A DNA stretch of 64,000 nucleotides, from contig NZ_CP072145.1 of the NCBI RefSeq assembly GCF_019355555.1, positions 215,226 through 279,225 on the forward strand, read 5' to 3'. Shown piece by piece: positions 44,374 through 54,289 of the stretch. The translations under genes were made by a program, and so were the position numbers. Under the pieces are notes generated by a model, which was not told where the DNA came from, ran no database searches, and saw only the letters and a list, made by a program, of their open reading frames with translations. Source of the DNA: Rhizobium sp. L51/94 (GTDB lineage: Bacteria; Pseudomonadota; Alphaproteobacteria; Rhizobiales; Rhizobiaceae). Every line of letters starts with the position of its first letter. Within the stretch, counting starts at the first letter, position 1.

Positions 44374-46134
44374 ATGGTTAGTATAAGCAAAAAAGCTGTT
44401 CCGGGTCGCGCGTTGGGAAAGAGGCGATCTGCCAAGCGCGCCTTTGAGCAGAGGCAGGTGGCATTGGCGGTAGAACAAAAGGCAATTGACCTCCGCTCTC
44501 GTTTCGAGACATCTGGAAAGCAAGAAAGATACGCCGCCGACTTTCGGTTGATGGACCGACTCGATGGGCCTGTGGGCGAGATAAGCTATAAGCGCCTTGG
44601 AAACAAGCGGCTTTCAGTGGAAAAAGAGGGCGAATTGACCCGTGAGCACGGTATCGTGCGAAAAATCAGGACGGTTTTTCAGCGCAACCTTCATTCGGGG
44701 GCAATTGACCTAAAAACCTATCAAAGAAAAGGCTTCCGTGGCAGCAGCAGCTATGTCTTCGACGACAATGGGAAGTTACAGGCTAGGCAGAAGAAAGACT
44801 TGCGCGGACGCGTGCTGGAAGACTGGAAAAGAGAAGGCGGTCAGATGATCCGCACACGGTATGTCAACAAGCGACGTCTTGGAAGCGCATTGATCCGACC
44901 TGTTTCGGAGGAAATGAGTGCGCCCTACCGAAGTCGCGCTGACAACCGGCTTTATCGAAAACTCACTCGGCGAAAGGGAGGAAAGTCGGAGACTTTCGAG
45001 CGCGATGACAACGGCAATCTTGAACTCGTCAGCAGAAAAAGCTCCTTTTCGTCCATGAGGCAGATCAAAGCCGGGGACCGTAAAACATCCGAGACGTACA
45101 GTCGCAAGCTGGGGGGCGCATTCTCGAAGTCACATCGGTCCTTGCTTGACCATGACGGAAAGGAAGTTGCCCGTGATATATTGAGCCACAGGAGGCTGTT
45201 TAACAAGCGCTCGGCGGTATATGATTCAAACACCGGGATGCTGAAACGGGCAAAACATTCTTTCGGGAAGCTTTATAAGCATGAGGTCGACTACATCAAC
45301 AAGGACGTAAAAAGAGAATCGCACACGTTCCTCGGGGTGACTGTCCAACGCAGATACAAGAATCTGAGCAAGCGTGAGTCGAATGATTGGCATTTGCGTG
45401 AGACGCAATTTGCCGAACACATGAAGACCTGGAACGAGCGTTTTGAAGAGGTTCTGAGACATCCAGCGGAAAAGGGGCGGACCGAAAGCGCTTTGGCCAA
45501 CACTCCTTTGAATAAACCGACCGCACCCATTCAGGAATTTGTTCCACACACCAAAACGCCCGATTCTGCCGGTCTTGAACACGAAAAACTCGCTTCGTGG
45601 CCGATCCCCAAGACGTTCGATGCGCAATTGCTATTCGGTGAGCCATCACCCGCTCGAGATTCAAATTTGTTACAATCTACTGATGTTGGTAAGATTGCGC
45701 AGGAACACGAGTTGGCAAACATTCTGAAGTATCAGCCTTTGCCTGTTGTCTTTAACCCTCTGGAGGAAAAAAGCTTCGAGAGACATTTAACCGACAACCC
45801 TTCCGTAATGCCCAGGCCGATCCAACCAGACGATAATCTGGCAAAATCCACCACGACTGACGAGAAAAGCGCCACGGCTGAAGATCGATCGACATCTTCC
45901 TCTTTACATGGTGCTGGTGATCTCCAGGCTCTGTTTGGTGAACCGAGCATGTCAGAGCCACCAACACTGCGTTTCAACTTTAACACTGAGAGCAACACGA
46001 TGTCGGAAACAGAAAAACAGGCTCTCCTGAGAGAAGTGGTCAATGCGCCGCTACCTCAATCTCTATCAGATGCAAGATCGGATATCCTTAACCGATCCGC
46101 TAATCGAGACAGAAGCGCCGCAAACTGTCGCTAG
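44374..46134 (+). CDS. virE3: VirE3 host-range effector
   Basis: The 586-aa protein matches VirE3, which enters the plant, supports VirE2 import and acts as a transcriptional activator. The N-terminal two thirds are very basic (ALGKRRSAKRAFEQRQ, FRGSSSYVFDDNGKLQARQKKDLRGRVLEDWKR), with repeated D.NG.L patterns. The C-terminus has two copies of LFGEP (near residues 427 and 526), seen in VirE3 repeats, and an Arg-containing export tail (NRDRSAANCR). Octopine VirE3 is about 670 aa, so this is shorter. Confidence 0.88.
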   Translation: MVSISKKAVPGRALGKRRSAKRAFEQRQVALAVEQKAIDLRSRFETSGKQERYAADFRLMDRLDGPVGEISYKRLGNKRLSVEKEGELTREHGIVRKIRTVFQRNLHSGAIDLKTYQRKGFRGSSSYVFDDNGKLQARQKKDLRGRVLEDWKREGGQMIRTRYVNKRRLGSALIRPVSEEMSAPYRSRADNRLYRKLTRRKGGKSETFERDDNGNLELVSRKSSFSSMRQIKAGDRKTSETYSRKLGGAFSKSHRSLLDHDGKEVARDILSHRRLFNKRSAVYDSNTGMLKRAKHSFGKLYKHEVDYINKDVKRESHTFLGVTVQRRYKNLSKRESNDWHLRETQFAEHMKTWNERFEEVLRHPAEKGRTESALANTPLNKPTAPIQEFVPHTKTPDSAGLEHEKLASWPIPKTFDAQLLFGEPSPARDSNLLQSTDVGKIAQEHELANILKYQPLPVVFNPLEEKSFERHLTDNPSVMPRPIQPDDNLAKSTTTDEKSATAEDRSTSSSLHGAGDLQALFGEPSMSEPPTLRFNFNTESNTMSETEKQALLREVVNAPLPQSLSDARSDILNRSANRDRSAANCR

Positions 46135-46560
46135 GATCGAAACAATGCGGGAAATTGGTCAGTAGGCAGACATGACGGGCTATTCTCCAACGGATAGACC
46201 AGTCCGATTTGGTTTCGGATCAGATCGAGAAGAGTCATGATATCGACTGATTGCTCAGGCGGAATCAGCGATGAGGAACCGGACCACCTTGCTAGCCGCT
46301 CCATCTCCTGCGCCTGGTATTGCATTCCGCGTCCGACGATCGGGCTGTCGAATTCCTCCAGGACGACATTCTGATGATCGACAACGCAGAAGGATGTGGG
46401 CGTATACCAACTGTCGTCTATCTCTATGCGTGCCTTCTTATCTAATACCTGCGCGGTGTTCGCCATGCCGATATCCAGCGCAGAGACCGTCGATGATACC
46501 GCCCCTGCGGAATGCTGCATGATCGTCACGACTTCGACGTCGACGCCTGTGTCCTTGAAG
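46131..46560 (-). pseudogene. Gfo/Idh/MocA-family oxidoreductase, C-terminal fragment
   Basis: About 140 codons (VDVEVVTIMQHSAGAVSSTVSALDIGMANTAQV..., HQNVVLEEF, GRGMQYQAQEMERL) match the C-terminal substrate domain of NAD-dependent Gfo/Idh oxidoreductases. The NAD-binding half is absent; the sequence switches near 46560 to an oppositely oriented dehydrogenase fragment. It converges on virE3, overlapping its end by a few bases. Probably a catabolic-gene relic. Confidence 0.72.
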
Positions 46561-46579
46561 CGTGCCGTGGCAGAAACGG

Positions 46580-46795
46580 AGGTCGGCATTCCTCAGCCCG
46601 GGCTTTGTGGTGACGGAAGGTACCAAGACCGCCGGAATTGCCGGTTCGGATATGGAAACTGGCATCGTCGCGCAGACGCCCCTCGGTCGTGCTGGCGCTC
46701 CAGACGACATCGCCCAGGTAGTTGCGTTCCTCGCATCCGACGGTGCTGGGTTCCTGACGGGTGAAAATATCTTTGCGAGTGGCGGTTTGCGCTAA
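46580..46795 (+). pseudogene. Short-chain dehydrogenase (SDR), C-terminal fragment
   Basis: About 70 codons (SPGFVVTEGTKTAGI, TPLGRAGAPDDIAQVVAFLASDGAGFLTGENIFASGGLR) are the C-terminus of a classical SDR, with the PG motif and the final ASGG. The Rossmann and YxxxK parts are missing. It is fused head-on to the Gfo/Idh fragment, so the junction is a rearrangement point. Confidence 0.8.
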
Positions 46796-47065
46796 CCACA
46801 TTTCGTATCCGTAGTCGATCAACTCGCTGTCGGCTGCGGATCAACGTTCAATTTGTTGCGGCTTGGATCTTCCTTTGAGCAGGCACGGATCGAAGACAAG
46901 AACGGAAAATTCATAAAAGCCGTTCAATACACAGGGTATGTCACACCGGATGTCCTGTGTTTCGTGGTGTGGCAGCGGCTAATACATCCCATACATGAGG
47001 TTGCTGCTCCCCTCGGCTGATGAGAACATCCGCCTTGGTTTGCCGAAGACCTTAGGAGAGCAGCG

Positions 47066-48100
47066 ATGCAATATTACGTTGGATTGGACGTCAGCCTCAA
47101 GAGCACACACATTTGCGTTATGGATCAAGATCGCCGAGTGGTGTGGCGCGGGAGCGCGGATACGCAGCCGTCGATGATCGCCGAGCGACTGAAGAGATGG
47201 AAAGACCATCTGGTGAAGGTCGGGCTTGAGACAGGGTCGCTAACGCCCTGGCTCTACCATGAACTGAAGAATCTTGGCTTTCCTATCATCTGCATGGATG
47301 CGCGGCGGGCGGCCGATGCCCTGAAGGCGCGGCCTGAGAAGACCGACAAGGGGGACGCGCAGGCACTTGCCGAGATGCTGGCGAGCGGCTGGTATCCTGC
47401 GGTACATGTGAAGACCATGGAAAGTCATCGGCTAAAGGCTTTGTTGGGCGCGCGTGAGCAACTCGTCAACGTCAAGCGCCAGCTTTATGGACAAGTTCGT
47501 GGGCTGCTGCGACCGTTCGGCATCAAGATCTCGGCTCGAGCCGGAGGTAAGCGGTTCGATGAGGAGGTGCGATCTTCCTGCAACCGACATGATGCTCTTT
47601 ATATCGGGATTGCGGCACTTCTTGATACGCTTGCACGGGTTGAGGTGGAATTGGCCGGCCTGGATAAGAAGGTGCGGCAAATAACGGCCGCATCGAAGCC
47701 GTGCTGGCATCTGATGTCGGTGCCTGGCGTCGGACCGCTGACCTCCCTAGCCTTCGTGGCGACGGTGGAAGATCCGCGACGTTTTGGAAAAAGCCGATCC
47801 ATCGGTTCTTACGTTGGCCTGACACCAAAAAGGTACCAGTCGGGCGATCGAGATGTGACAGGCTCGATCTCCAACAGGGCGACGATATGTTGCGGCACTA
47901 TCTATATGAGGCAGCGGGTTGTCTCCTGACAACGGTGACCGCGCCGTCCACCTTGCGAAGCTGGGGGTTGAAGTTGGCAAAACGATTGGGCCCAAAGCGG
48001 GCGCGAACGGCGGTGGCACGCAAATTGGCCGTGCTGCTGCTTGGGCTTTGGAAGAGGGAAGATCATTTCCAAGCCGTGCCGAGCGGCAAAGCCTTTTAGA
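47066..48100 (+). pseudogene. IS110-family transposase, frameshifted copy
   Basis: The reading frame is nearly identical to that at 20314-21348 until GSIS, where one A of the AAA in CCAAACAGG is missing (about 47875) and the frame leaves the family sequence (SNRATICC). The rest continues in another frame (QGDDMLRHYLYEAAGCLL to SGKAF) and ends at 48100. A single Ser/Pro-type substitution (GWYP for GWYS) also distinguishes it. The catalytic Ser region follows the break, so it should be inactive. Confidence 0.88.
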
Positions 48101-48758
48101 ACCGTTTTTTTGAAGTTCGTTCGCGGATAAAGTCCTCAATGTCCATGAGGTGAAGCGACCGGACCGGGACGGACGAATGCGAGACAGTTGGATGCGGATC
48201 GAAGACCGCGTTTAGAGCGGTTCCCTGACTGATTGAATCTTTGGGGCTTTGCAAATCGGTCCGGGTCTGATTCAAGCTATCTGCCGATGGAGGTCGGCGG
48301 ATATGTCAAAATTCCTTTCTGTCGATCTGCGCGTTCGTGTTGTTGCTGCGGTTTCTGCTGGTGCAACGCATCGAGAAGCCGCCGAACGTTTCGGTGTGAG
48401 TGCCGCAAGCGTCAGTCGCTGGCGAAATCTGCAACTGCGGCAGGGTGATGTGCGACCTGGCCCGCTTGGCGGGGATCGCAATTCCCGTAAAACCGAGGCG
48501 CATGGGGAACAGATCATGGCCTGGCTCGCCGAACACCGGGACGGAACCTTGTTTGAACTCCGCGACGCGTTGGCGGAGCAAGGCATCACGATCAGCAAGT
48601 CGGCTTTGCACCGCTTCCTTGTCCGGCACGGCCAGACGCGTAAAAAAAGACTGGCCACGCGATAGAGCAGAGCCGGCCCGATGTCTTGGAGCAGCGCCAG
48701 CGCTGGTTCGACGACCAATTGGATCTCGATCCCGCCAAGCTCGTCTTTATCGACGAAA

Positions 48759-50641
48759 GTGTGCTGCAGAGCAGCGAAAGGAGTTCAATATGAACTAGGA
48801 CCGTGGCGTAAAGCTGCGTGAATGATGGGGGACGGCCCTCCGAGATCGGCTTTCAGGAGCAGGTCTCAAACCAGTCCGAGCTGCTGCGGTAAAGAGCCGT
48901 GGTGGTGAGCGTCGGATGAAACGTTCGGACAAGATCCGAGCAGGTGGATGTCCAAAAGACGAACGTGAGTGAACCCTCCGAGGACGCGTCGTTATGAACT
49001 TAGGCGTCGCCGAAACCAGGACCGTTTCGTCATCCTGGGACAAGTCCGTCGGGTGCCTGATGACTGGGCGGACGGCGACCGGCGTAGAGGGGGCGTGAGT
49101 TGGACATAGGCTTTCACGCGGAACTGCAGGAACCAGGCTCCTGATGCAAAGGGAGAAGCTCAAGCGGAGCAACCCGCAAGGCGAGAGTACTGATGCAGGA
49201 GACTGGGGCGGACCGATCCGTATGAGCGTTGAAGGCCCTGTAATGGGGCCGGAGCAAAGGGATCGGATCAGGTGGTCGTATTGTTTGGAACAACTGGAAA
49301 CAGGATGACTTCGATAGGTACGACAGACAAGCCGTTTCGAATTGAGAAACGACAAGTGTACGAAGCTTACAAAGCGGTCAAAGCCAACCATGGTGCAGCC
49401 GGAGTAGATGGGCAGACCCTGGAGATATTTGAGAAAGATCTTGCAAGAAATCTCTACAAGATCTGGAATCGGATGTCTTCCGGGACTTACTTTCCGCCAC
49501 CGGTGCGCGGCGTCTCCATTCCGAAGAAGACTGGAGGCGAAAGGGTGTTGGGTGTGCCCACCGTCGGCGATCGGATCGCGCAGATGGTGGTCAAGCAGAT
49601 GATTGAGCCGGATCTGGAGCCTTTCTTTCTTCCGGACTCCTACGGTTACAGGCCGGGCAAATCGGCTCTGGATGCCGTTGGGGTGACGCGCCAGCGGTGC
49701 TGGAAGTATGATTGGGTTGTGGAATTCGACATCAAAGGACTGTTTGACAATCTTCCGCACGATCTCTTGCTGAAGGCGGTCAGAAAGCATGTCACGTGCA
49801 GGTGGGCTCTGCTCTACATCGAAAGATGGCTGACGGTGCCAATGGAAAAGAACGGAGAAGTCATTGAGCGAACACGTGGTACCCCGCAAGGGGGTGTGGT
49901 CAGCCCAATCCTATCGAATCTTTTCCTGCACTATGCATTCGACCTCTGGATGACACGGATGCATCCTGACCTTCAATGGTGCCGGTATGCGGATGATGGT
50001 CTTGTGCACTGCCGGAGTGAACAACAAGCCGAAGCCCTCAAGGCAGAGCTTGGTTCTCGGCTGGAAGTGTGCGGACTTCAGATGCATCCAACAAAGACCA
50101 AGATCATCTACTGCAAAGATCAAAGGCGTAGGGGGAAATACCCGAATGTCGTGTTCGACTTCCTCGGGTATCAGTTCCGGCCGCGACGTGTAGCAAACAC
50201 GCAGCGAGACAAGTTCTTCTGCGGCTACACGCCTGCGGTTAGCCCCTCGGCACTCAAGTCGATGCGGTCGAAGATCAAAAGCTTGAACATCCCGCGGCAG
50301 ACGCCGGGGACACTGGCCGAAATAGCCAAACAGCTCAATCCACTTCTTCGGGGATGGATTGCTTATTATGGCCGGTACAGTCGTTCTGACTTGTCCACTC
50401 TGGCTGATTACGTCAATCTGAAACTCAGGGCCTGGATCAGGCGGAAGTTCAAGCGCTTTCAGTCCCATAAGACACGCGCCAGTCTCTTCCTGCGAAAACT
50501 GGCACGGGCAAATCCGGGGCTGTTCGTGCATTGGAAGGCGTTCGGGACGAACACGTTTACCTGATGGGAGCGGTGTGAATCGAGAGGTTCACGCACCGTT
50601 CTGCGAGAGGCCGGCAGGTGAAATCCCTCCGGCCTACTCAC
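48759..50641 (+). mobile_element. Group II intron inside IS630
   Basis: It starts GTGTG (GUGYG) and ends near CCTACTCAC. Domain V is recognisable at 50568-50601 (GAGCGGTGTGAA..CGAGAGG..TTCACGCACCGTTC). Its protein gene is intact, unlike that of the intron in IS256, and the two proteins are only distantly alike, so these are independent introns. The exact 3' boundary is uncertain by a base. Confidence 0.9.
49305..50564 (+). CDS. ltrA: Group II intron reverse transcriptase/maturase
   Basis: From MTSIGTTDKPFRIEKRQVY the product is 419 aa. RT motifs in order: NHGAAGVDGQTLE, SVPIPKKTGG-type VSIPKKTGGERVLGVPTVGDRIAQ, EFDIKGLFDNLPH, TPQGGVVSPILSNLFLHYAF and the catalytic CRYADDGLV. A group-II-intron-specific maturase domain follows (PLLRGWIAYYGRYSRSDL). 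It assists splicing and reverse transcription during retrohoming. No endonuclease domain is seen. An upstream start at 49272 is possible. Confidence 0.92.
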   Translation: MTSIGTTDKPFRIEKRQVYEAYKAVKANHGAAGVDGQTLEIFEKDLARNLYKIWNRMSSGTYFPPPVRGVSIPKKTGGERVLGVPTVGDRIAQMVVKQMIEPDLEPFFLPDSYGYRPGKSALDAVGVTRQRCWKYDWVVEFDIKGLFDNLPHDLLLKAVRKHVTCRWALLYIERWLTVPMEKNGEVIERTRGTPQGGVVSPILSNLFLHYAFDLWMTRMHPDLQWCRYADDGLVHCRSEQQAEALKAELGSRLEVCGLQMHPTKTKIIYCKDQRRRGKYPNVVFDFLGYQFRPRRVANTQRDKFFCGYTPAVSPSALKSMRSKIKSLNIPRQTPGTLAEIAKQLNPLLRGWIAYYGRYSRSDLSTLADYVNLKLRAWIRRKFKRFQSHKTRASLFLRKLARANPGLFVHWKAFGTNTFT

Positions 50642-51149
50642 CCCTGGACTGCGACGAACATGGCGCGCACCCATGGACGCTGTAGTAAGGGAGAGCGCCT
50701 GCGAATGGGCTTTCCTCACGGCCACCGCAAGACGACGACGCTGGTGGCGGGTTTGCGCAGCACAGGAATGGTTGCGCCGCTCGTGATCGACGGGCCGATA
50801 AACGGAGACTGGTTCGAGGCCTATGTCGCACAGGTGCTGGTTCCGACATTGAAGCCTGGCGATGTTGTCATCCTCGACAATCTTTCCAGCCACAAAAGGC
50901 CCGCTGCCCGCGCGTTGATCGAGACTGCCGGTGCACGCATGCTGTTCTTGCCGCCCTACAGCCCCGACTTCAACCCCATAGAAAAGGCGTTCTCAAAGCT
51001 GAAAGCACTCCTGCGCAAGGCGGCAGAACGCACTGTGGCAGGACTTTGGGACAGGATTGGAAAACTGATCGACCTCATCGAACCTCAAGAAGCCCGAAAC
51101 TTCTTCACCTCCTGCGGATATGATCCAGAATGAAAGGGAAACGCTCTAA

Positions 51150-52578
51150 TACTACAGTTGCGTTTGATGGCGTGTTTTGTAATGTGATGTCATTGCGGAA
51201 GCCTGATGGGTTCGTCGCCATAGTGACCACGCAAGGATGTGGCGAACCCTGATGGGCGGCGGCAGCAGTAGTCGTGTAATCAGATAGCGGATTTCTGCGA
51301 CGGTCGGCAATAACGCGAGTGTGCGGGTCAGGCGGCGATTGGAGGATTTGGACTCCTTTCGTTCGGTTTGCCAGTAGCCGCGCGGCGTAGATCAGCGCCG
51401 AGCTTGGCGAGGAAAGCTGCGGCAGCCATGACAAGTGTCATGTGTCGGTTCCAGCCATGCCACGAGCGTGCTTCGCAATGATCCAGGCCGAGGTCATCCT
51501 TAGCGCGCTGAAAGCACTCCTCCACTGTCCATCGCAGCCCGGCGGCACCCGCCAACTCGCTCAGTTCTGTACCAGCACGCGCAAAGACAAAATAATAGGC
51601 GTGTGCGTCGGGTTCGCGCCGGTTGCGACGGATGAGAAGCCAACGTTCCCATTGCCCATCAGGACGAGAGCTCAAAGGAATACGTGCCCAATCGTAGAGC
51701 CGAAGGCCCTTGGCACCTTCTCCGGCTGCATGACTGGACCAGGCTCCCGCGTCTAGTTCCGCAGCCATTGTTTCCGGATCAGTTTGCTCGAAGTGTTGCT
51801 CACGGACAAAGCGCAGGCGATGATTGGAACGAACTGCCAGACAATACGGCTGGCCGCGGCCTTCCAGCATACGGCGTAACTTGGAATCCGATCCATAGAG
51901 TGCATCAGCCAACACCCATGCGCAAGGCACGCCAGCATCGAGCGCATCGGCAATGAGCTTGGCTGCAATGGTCGGCTTGGTCGCGAAGGCTTGCTGCTGT
52001 GGGATATGAGCCGCAGCACGACGCGCTTCGCTTTCGCTCCAGTCTTTGGGCAAATAAAGCTGCCGATCAATCAGGGTTTGACCAAAACGGCTTGCATAGG
52101 CAAGAAAGACGCCGACCTGGCAGTTCTCAATACGTCCAGCCGTGCCCGAATATTGTCGTGCGACGCCGACAGAGTGTGTGCCTTTTTTCAGGAATCCTGT
52201 TTCATCGACCACAAGGACGCCGTCCTCATCGCCAAGTGCCTCTGTTGCATACGTGCGAACGACGTCGCGCAACTTGTCGGCATCCCATTGGCTGCGCCCC
52301 AACAGCGATTGCATCCGATAGGGGCTCTCCAGCCCTGCCTGTTCGGCCATTAACCAGCCGGTCTTGCGCTCAACTCCAGACAACAAACCATCTAGGAAGG
52401 CACTCGCCGATGCCCGAAGTTCACGTCGACCAAAGACCGCGCCTAGCCGCTGCTTCAGTGTATCGAGTTCCTGCTGCCATGCCACCACTGAACCGGACCA
52501 ACCCGCGACAGACATCGAAATCCCTCCCATCAAACATCGGAAGTGAATCACAATTTGAATGTAAACGCAACTGTAGTA
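51150..52578 (-). mobile_element. IS701-family element, third type
   Basis: The 1429-bp element has ends TACTACAGTTGCG / CGCAACTGTAGTA and CTAA on both sides (51146-51149, 52579-52582). Target and ends resemble those of the CTAG-flanked IS701 copies at 8118 and 10379, but the protein is only related, not identical. Confidence 0.9.
51328..52515 (-). CDS. IS701-family DDE transposase, third type
   Basis: From MSVAGWSGSVVAWQQELDTL (ATG at 52515) the product is 395 aa; an upstream ATG at 52551 adds 12. VLVVDETGFLKKGTHSVGVARQY has the first Asp, WVLADALYG the second, and RWTVEECFQRAKDDLGLDHCEARSWHGWNRH the Glu. It is clearly homologous to the 404-aa transposases at the left and appears intact. 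Confidence 0.9.
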   Translation of the reverse strand: MSVAGWSGSVVAWQQELDTLKQRLGAVFGRRELRASASAFLDGLLSGVERKTGWLMAEQAGLESPYRMQSLLGRSQWDADKLRDVVRTYATEALGDEDGVLVVDETGFLKKGTHSVGVARQYSGTAGRIENCQVGVFLAYASRFGQTLIDRQLYLPKDWSESEARRAAAHIPQQQAFATKPTIAAKLIADALDAGVPCAWVLADALYGSDSKLRRMLEGRGQPYCLAVRSNHRLRFVREQHFEQTDPETMAAELDAGAWSSHAAGEGAKGLRLYDWARIPLSSRPDGQWERWLLIRRNRREPDAHAYYFVFARAGTELSELAGAAGLRWTVEECFQRAKDDLGLDHCEARSWHGWNRHMTLVMAAAAFLAKLGADLRRAATGKPNERSPNPPIAA

Positions 52579-52750
52579 CTAATACACTGCATCGGCACCC
52601 TGGATATGAAGCGAAAAGCCCCGGATAGTGGTGGCGGAAATGGATAGACCGCACACCGAAGAGAACCATGGGACGCTTGTTATACTTCAACCGGATTGGA
52701 TAAAGACAAAGCGAACAAAAAAACTTGACGCAGCAGCCAAATGTAGAGAA

Positions 52751-53906
52751 CCAACGAGCGCTGATCATGACCGATGCGCCCACTGACGATGCCCGATGGA
52801 CATGATTTTCCACGGCTGGTCGACGAGCTTGTTCCAGGCTTGGCAGCAGTGCGCGACGATGTCGTCATAATCCTTGAAGATGCGGTTCGACAGCCAGTTG
52901 TCGCGCATGTACTGCCAGATGTTCTCTACCGGGTTCAATTCAGGCGATCTCGGCGGTAGAAACATCAAGGTGATGTTATCAGGGATCTTTAGCTTCGGCG
53001 TCGTATGCCAACCCGCCTGGTCGAGAATCAGAACTGCATGTGCTCCATTATCGACGGCAAGGCTGATTTCGTCGAGATGCTGCTGCATGGCGTCTGTGTC
53101 GCAATAGGGAAGAACGAGACCTGCCCCCTTGCCTTTCTTGAGGCAGATTGCGCCGAAGATATACGCCCACATGGTGCGCTGATCGTGCGGTGCAGAAGGT
53201 CGGGTTCCCCGACGTGCCCAACGGCGCGTGATCTTGTTTTTCTGTCCTATGCGAGCTTCATCGGCCCACCAGATTTCGAGATCCGTGCCGGGCGGGCATT
53301 TGGCCTGGATCTCTGCAAGCGCGGCTGCAAAGTCTTTTTAAAAGCGTCGCCCTCCAGCTCATTCTGCGCATAATGGCGGGGACGAGCAGAGATCTTGGCA
53401 AAGCCCAGAGCCTTCAACTCTCGTCCGACCGTCGTATCGTCCATGGAGACACGGAATTCTTCGAAGATCCACTGCGCCAGATCTCTGCGCCGCCATCGCA
53501 CGACGCCATCGACGGCCGGAATCGGTCCCCGTTCCACGATCTTTGCTAATGCCTGCCGCTGGGTATCATTCAGTTTCGCCCGCCCACCTGGAGCCTTGCC
53601 GTTGATCAGCCCATCGGGGCCGCGGGCATTGAAACGCACCACCCAGTCGCGCACGATTTGGACCGTCACGCTGCCAAGCCGGGCCGCATCCGCGCGCGAG
53701 CCGCCATCATAGATCGAGGCCAGCGACAATAGGCGTCGTGCCTGATTGGCATCCTTCGTCTGCCGCGCCAGTAGACGCAGACCCGTACCATCGAAATCCC
53801 GCCGCAACGAAAGCGCTGAACCCATTGCAAACCTCCTGTTTGCGCCATCGAGTCAGATTCGTCGACTTTTGGGAACCCCAACAGAGTCACACATCGCGCT
53901 CGTTGG
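52751..53906 (-). mobile_element. IS630-family element (type 1), intact copy
   Basis: It runs between the short terminal repeats CCAACGAGCGC (52751) and GCGCTCGTTGG (53906). The transposase is complete across a frameshift. The left tip abuts the IS110 element and the right tip is followed by TATAAG. A truncated copy lies at 13273-14265. Confidence 0.88.
52765..53825 (-). CDS. IS630-family transposase read through a -1 frameshift
   Basis: The N-terminal frame (53825 to 53247, MGSALSLRRDFDGTGLRLLARQ, HTH regions SRADAARLGSVTVQIVRDWVVRFNARG and RRDLAQWIFEEFRVSM) joins the C-terminal frame at an AAAAAG slip site near 53340, giving KK..FAAALAEIRAKCPPGTDLEIWWADEARIGQ with the first Asp. The second Asp is in LILDQAGWHT and the Glu in SPELNPVENIWQYM. 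Such slippage is common in IS630 elements, so this copy is probably functional. Confidence 0.87.
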
Positions 53907-54289
53907 TATAAGTTCCATAATTACTATTATGTATTTTCCGCTAAGTAACTGATACAAGACGGGTTCCGTCCGTTGGCCGGGAGGCATTAGGCTTGTCTGT
54001 TCTGGCTCGGGGCTTCTCAGCTCGACTTCAGGCGAAATCGGCTTGGATTGAGCATTGAGAGAAAGCAACTGCTCAAGGCGGGCTCGCGAAATGGCTTGGG
54101 CAGGGAAACGCATTATGTATCTCTCGATTAACGAGCCTTGATCCTGGCCAACTCTTGTTGATGGTGCAATCACCCAGACCTTCTGTCCCCAGCGAATTGA
54201 GGGGGTTATTGAACCTTACCTTGGAGATTGGTTGCATGATCTTGACATGCAACTATTGATTTATGATCCCCCGGCGGTAGATACTCAGG
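53907..54289. other. Spacer without a recognised gene
   Basis: A minus-strand frame (MRFPAQAISRARLEQLLSLNAQSKPISPEVE..., about 54110-53907) has no family match I recognise and would be cut by the IS630. Nothing else is seen. Confidence 0.4.

Larger units (their letters stand above)
48303..51133 (+). pseudogene. IS630-family transposase, interrupted by the intron
   Basis: The first part (48303-48665, MSKFLSVDLRVRVVAAVSAGATHREAAERFGVSAASVSRW) is the HTH domain. It passes an A7 run at about 48643 into another frame (DVLEQRQRWFDDQLDLDPAKLVFIDE), probably a programmed shift. The intron follows directly after the codons for DE. The second part (WTATNMARTHGRC to 51133) holds the second Asp (VILDNLSSHK) and the Glu (PDFNPIEKAFSKLKALLR). 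Confidence 0.85.
48215..51146 (+). mobile_element. IS630-family element (type 2), split by a group II intron
   Basis: Ends GAGCGGTTCCCT / inverse of AGGGAAACGCTC are flanked by TA (48213-48214, 51147-51148), the usual IS630/Tc1 target. Without the 1.9-kb intron the element is about 1.05 kb, normal for the family. Comparison with the left IS110 copy, which lacks it, proves insertion into the IS110 3' region. Confidence 0.88.
46979..52750 (+). mobile_element. IS110-family element, right copy, split by IS630
   Basis: The pieces 46979-48214 and 52579-52750 match the left IS110 copy in inverse orientation. The 3' noncoding part is split at a TA by an IS630 (48215-51146), next to which an IS701-like element later inserted. 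The outer end abuts the terminal repeat of an IS630 at 52751. The two copies could recombine to invert the roughly 25-kb vir segment between them. Confidence 0.75.
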
